DNA of 64,000 bases from Kalaharituber pfeilii (lineage: Eukaryota > Ascomycota > Pezizomycetes > Pezizales > Pezizaceae): contig WHUZ01000056.1 in the NCBI GenBank assembly GCA_015179045.1, forward strand, positions 124,001 to 188,000, given 5' to 3'. A model generated the notes under the pieces. That model made no database searches. It was not told the DNA's origin and saw only the letters and a list, made by a program, of their open reading frames with translations. Below are positions 62,729-64,000 of this stretch, piece by piece (position 1 is the stretch's first letter; every line of letters begins with the position of its first letter). Made by a program: the position numbers and the translations under genes.

Positions 62729-64000
62729 ATGGAACAGTCACCACTTACCCAGCAAGCAAGGCCTAGCTTCCAACCAAAGATAGTCTCTCTCTACGAGAGT
62801 TTGTTCAAGGTCTGCTCACGGTGATGTTGGAAGACGAGTCCATTGAATGCTGACGAGAGCATATTCCAGGAAGGCTATGAAGCGAGCAAGTCTGAAGGAT
62901 TTTGGACAGAATTCTTTCTACTCAAATGCCATCCAGCCGGGATAGTGGAGGTACTTCGGCCATTAGCTAGTGATGATTTGATGCATCTGCAGGTTCGTGA
63001 AGCAGCTCTGACGAGGAGACGTGTCGGTATTGATGCAAAAATCCGTAGCCGCAAACAAGGCAGCTCTTCCTTCGGGCTGTCAGTTGTATCAAAACTGGTA
63101 CAGGACCACAAGATGAGATTGCTATGGAAGTGAGTTGGCAACCTTGCTAGCAAATCCTTACATGATCTTATGATAACCGGAATATATTCAAGACCTTGAA
63201 TATATTCCTTCGCGAAATACTATCGAAACGCTATACCAACCTCAGCTCAGATATTATCGCCCTTCTCACCGGATTGGACAACGTCGACAGCATTTTCACA
63301 GAGCTCGTGGCTGCATTAGATAGCACCATCAGAAGTGGTCGTAGTGGTATGGTTCACAGAATCGCCCCTTGAGGTGGCATGTTTATTGGAGAGTGGGGTT
63401 CCCTTATTGATAAACAGAGTGAACATAAACAGTTGAGCTTCGATACAAAGCAATACAGGTAGTTCTTTGTATTGCCTGTGGAGGATTCCAGACTGGATTA
63501 TTGTCATATTTTACGCATCGAGATTTTTTTCCTGCTTTGGTCAAGGTAGGCCATATGGCTCACACTTTCATATTAGTTCATTTGCTGATGTATTGGAAGT
63601 TTATCAATGATCCAGAAACTGTCCTTGTTGGGTTCGATCCGTTTTTGCTTCTCGGTATATTAGCGAACTGTAAGCATGTATGAATGTTGTGAGAATTGCC
63701 CCGCTTAACTGAAACTCGACAGATAATAAGTTTGAGTTTCAAAACCCATATCAACTACGTCTGGCGGACTTTGTGAACGAAGCTACGATTAAGAGAATTG
63801 TAAAGGACATTGGTACTGCATGCTCTCAGGCAAGGGCCGATTATATTGCAATTCAGGACGACACTCCAGAAGGATGGTCAATTGGGGGTGTACTGTCATA
63901 CGTAGGCCTCAGTGCAATCCCTGGGATCTCAAAACCGAAAACACCTCCACCAGGGAATACTGAAGCAGTGAAGCATAGTTTCGACATTTTGTATGACATG
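62729..64000 (+). CDS. Armadillo-like helical (ARMH3/DUF1741) protein, 3' end outside window
   Basis: The ATG at 62729 begins MEQSPLTQQARPSFQPKIVSLYESLFK. After an intron with a GCTGAC branch site, EGYEASKSEGFWTEFFLLKCHPAGIVEVLRPLASDDLMHLQ follows. Further exons read TLNIFLREILSKRYTNLSSDIIALLTGLDNVDSIFTELVAALDSTIRSGRS, ELRYKAIQVVLCIACGGFQTGLLSYFTHRDFFPALVK, FINDPETVLVGFDPFLLLGILANYNKFEFQNPYQLRLADFVNEATIKRIVKDIG and DTPEGWSIGGVLSYVGLSAIPG, the N-terminal order of the DUF1741 family. The frame stays open to the window edge. In animals ARMH3 (C10orf76) works with GBF1 and PI4KB at the Golgi; a Golgi role in fungi is inference. It lies 340 bp downstream of sec31 on the same strand. Confidence 0.9.

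Overview
The window is nuclear DNA from a filamentous ascomycete (Pezizomycotina). Genes are split by short introns of about 45-80 nt with GT..AG ends and RCTRAY branch points. Intergenic DNA is long and AT-leaning with many homopolymer runs. The gene set (PtaB-like LDB protein, AcuM-like zinc cluster factor, Sec31, fungal ARMH3/DUF1741 protein) is typical of Eurotiomycetes; the low gene density suggests an Onygenales-like genome, but that is inference. I saw no rRNA, convincing tRNA or CRISPR.

Layout: a decayed sugar transporter lies at the left edge (+). Minus-strand genes follow: a large AAA+ ATPase with a mitochondrial-type N terminus (2.2-6.2 kb), a type II membrane protein with a glycosyltransferase-like lumenal region (7.0-8.8 kb), a broken kinase-like gene (11.4-13.0 kb), a ptaB-type LDB co-regulator (15.4-17.8 kb), a GH63 glycoside hydrolase (21.3-25.4 kb), an acuM-type gluconeogenesis regulator (29.1-31.0 kb) and a bHLH transcription factor (47.3-48.7 kb). 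A possible 90-residue gene lies at 35.8-36.1 kb. The right end is plus-strand and denser: a TMEM135-like membrane protein (55.3-56.9 kb), SEC31 of the COPII coat (58.2-62.4 kb) and the 5' part of an ARMH3/DUF1741 gene running off the window (62.7-64.0 kb).

Between genes lie a non-autonomous Tc1/mariner (Fot1/pogo-type) element with 23-bp perfect terminal inverted repeats and TA target duplication (34.1-35.0 kb), a 70-bp near-perfect foldback with TA ends (38.3 kb), a 61-bp tandem duplication (26.5 kb), a hexanucleotide array just upstream of acuM, a (GCGGT)12 array, and G-rich tracts upstream of several minus-strand genes. Functionally the window mixes secretory pathway genes (SEC31, ARMH3), transcriptional regulators of adhesion/development and carbon metabolism (PtaB, AcuM, bHLH), and membrane or carbohydrate enzymes. 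Nothing indicates a co-regulated cluster.
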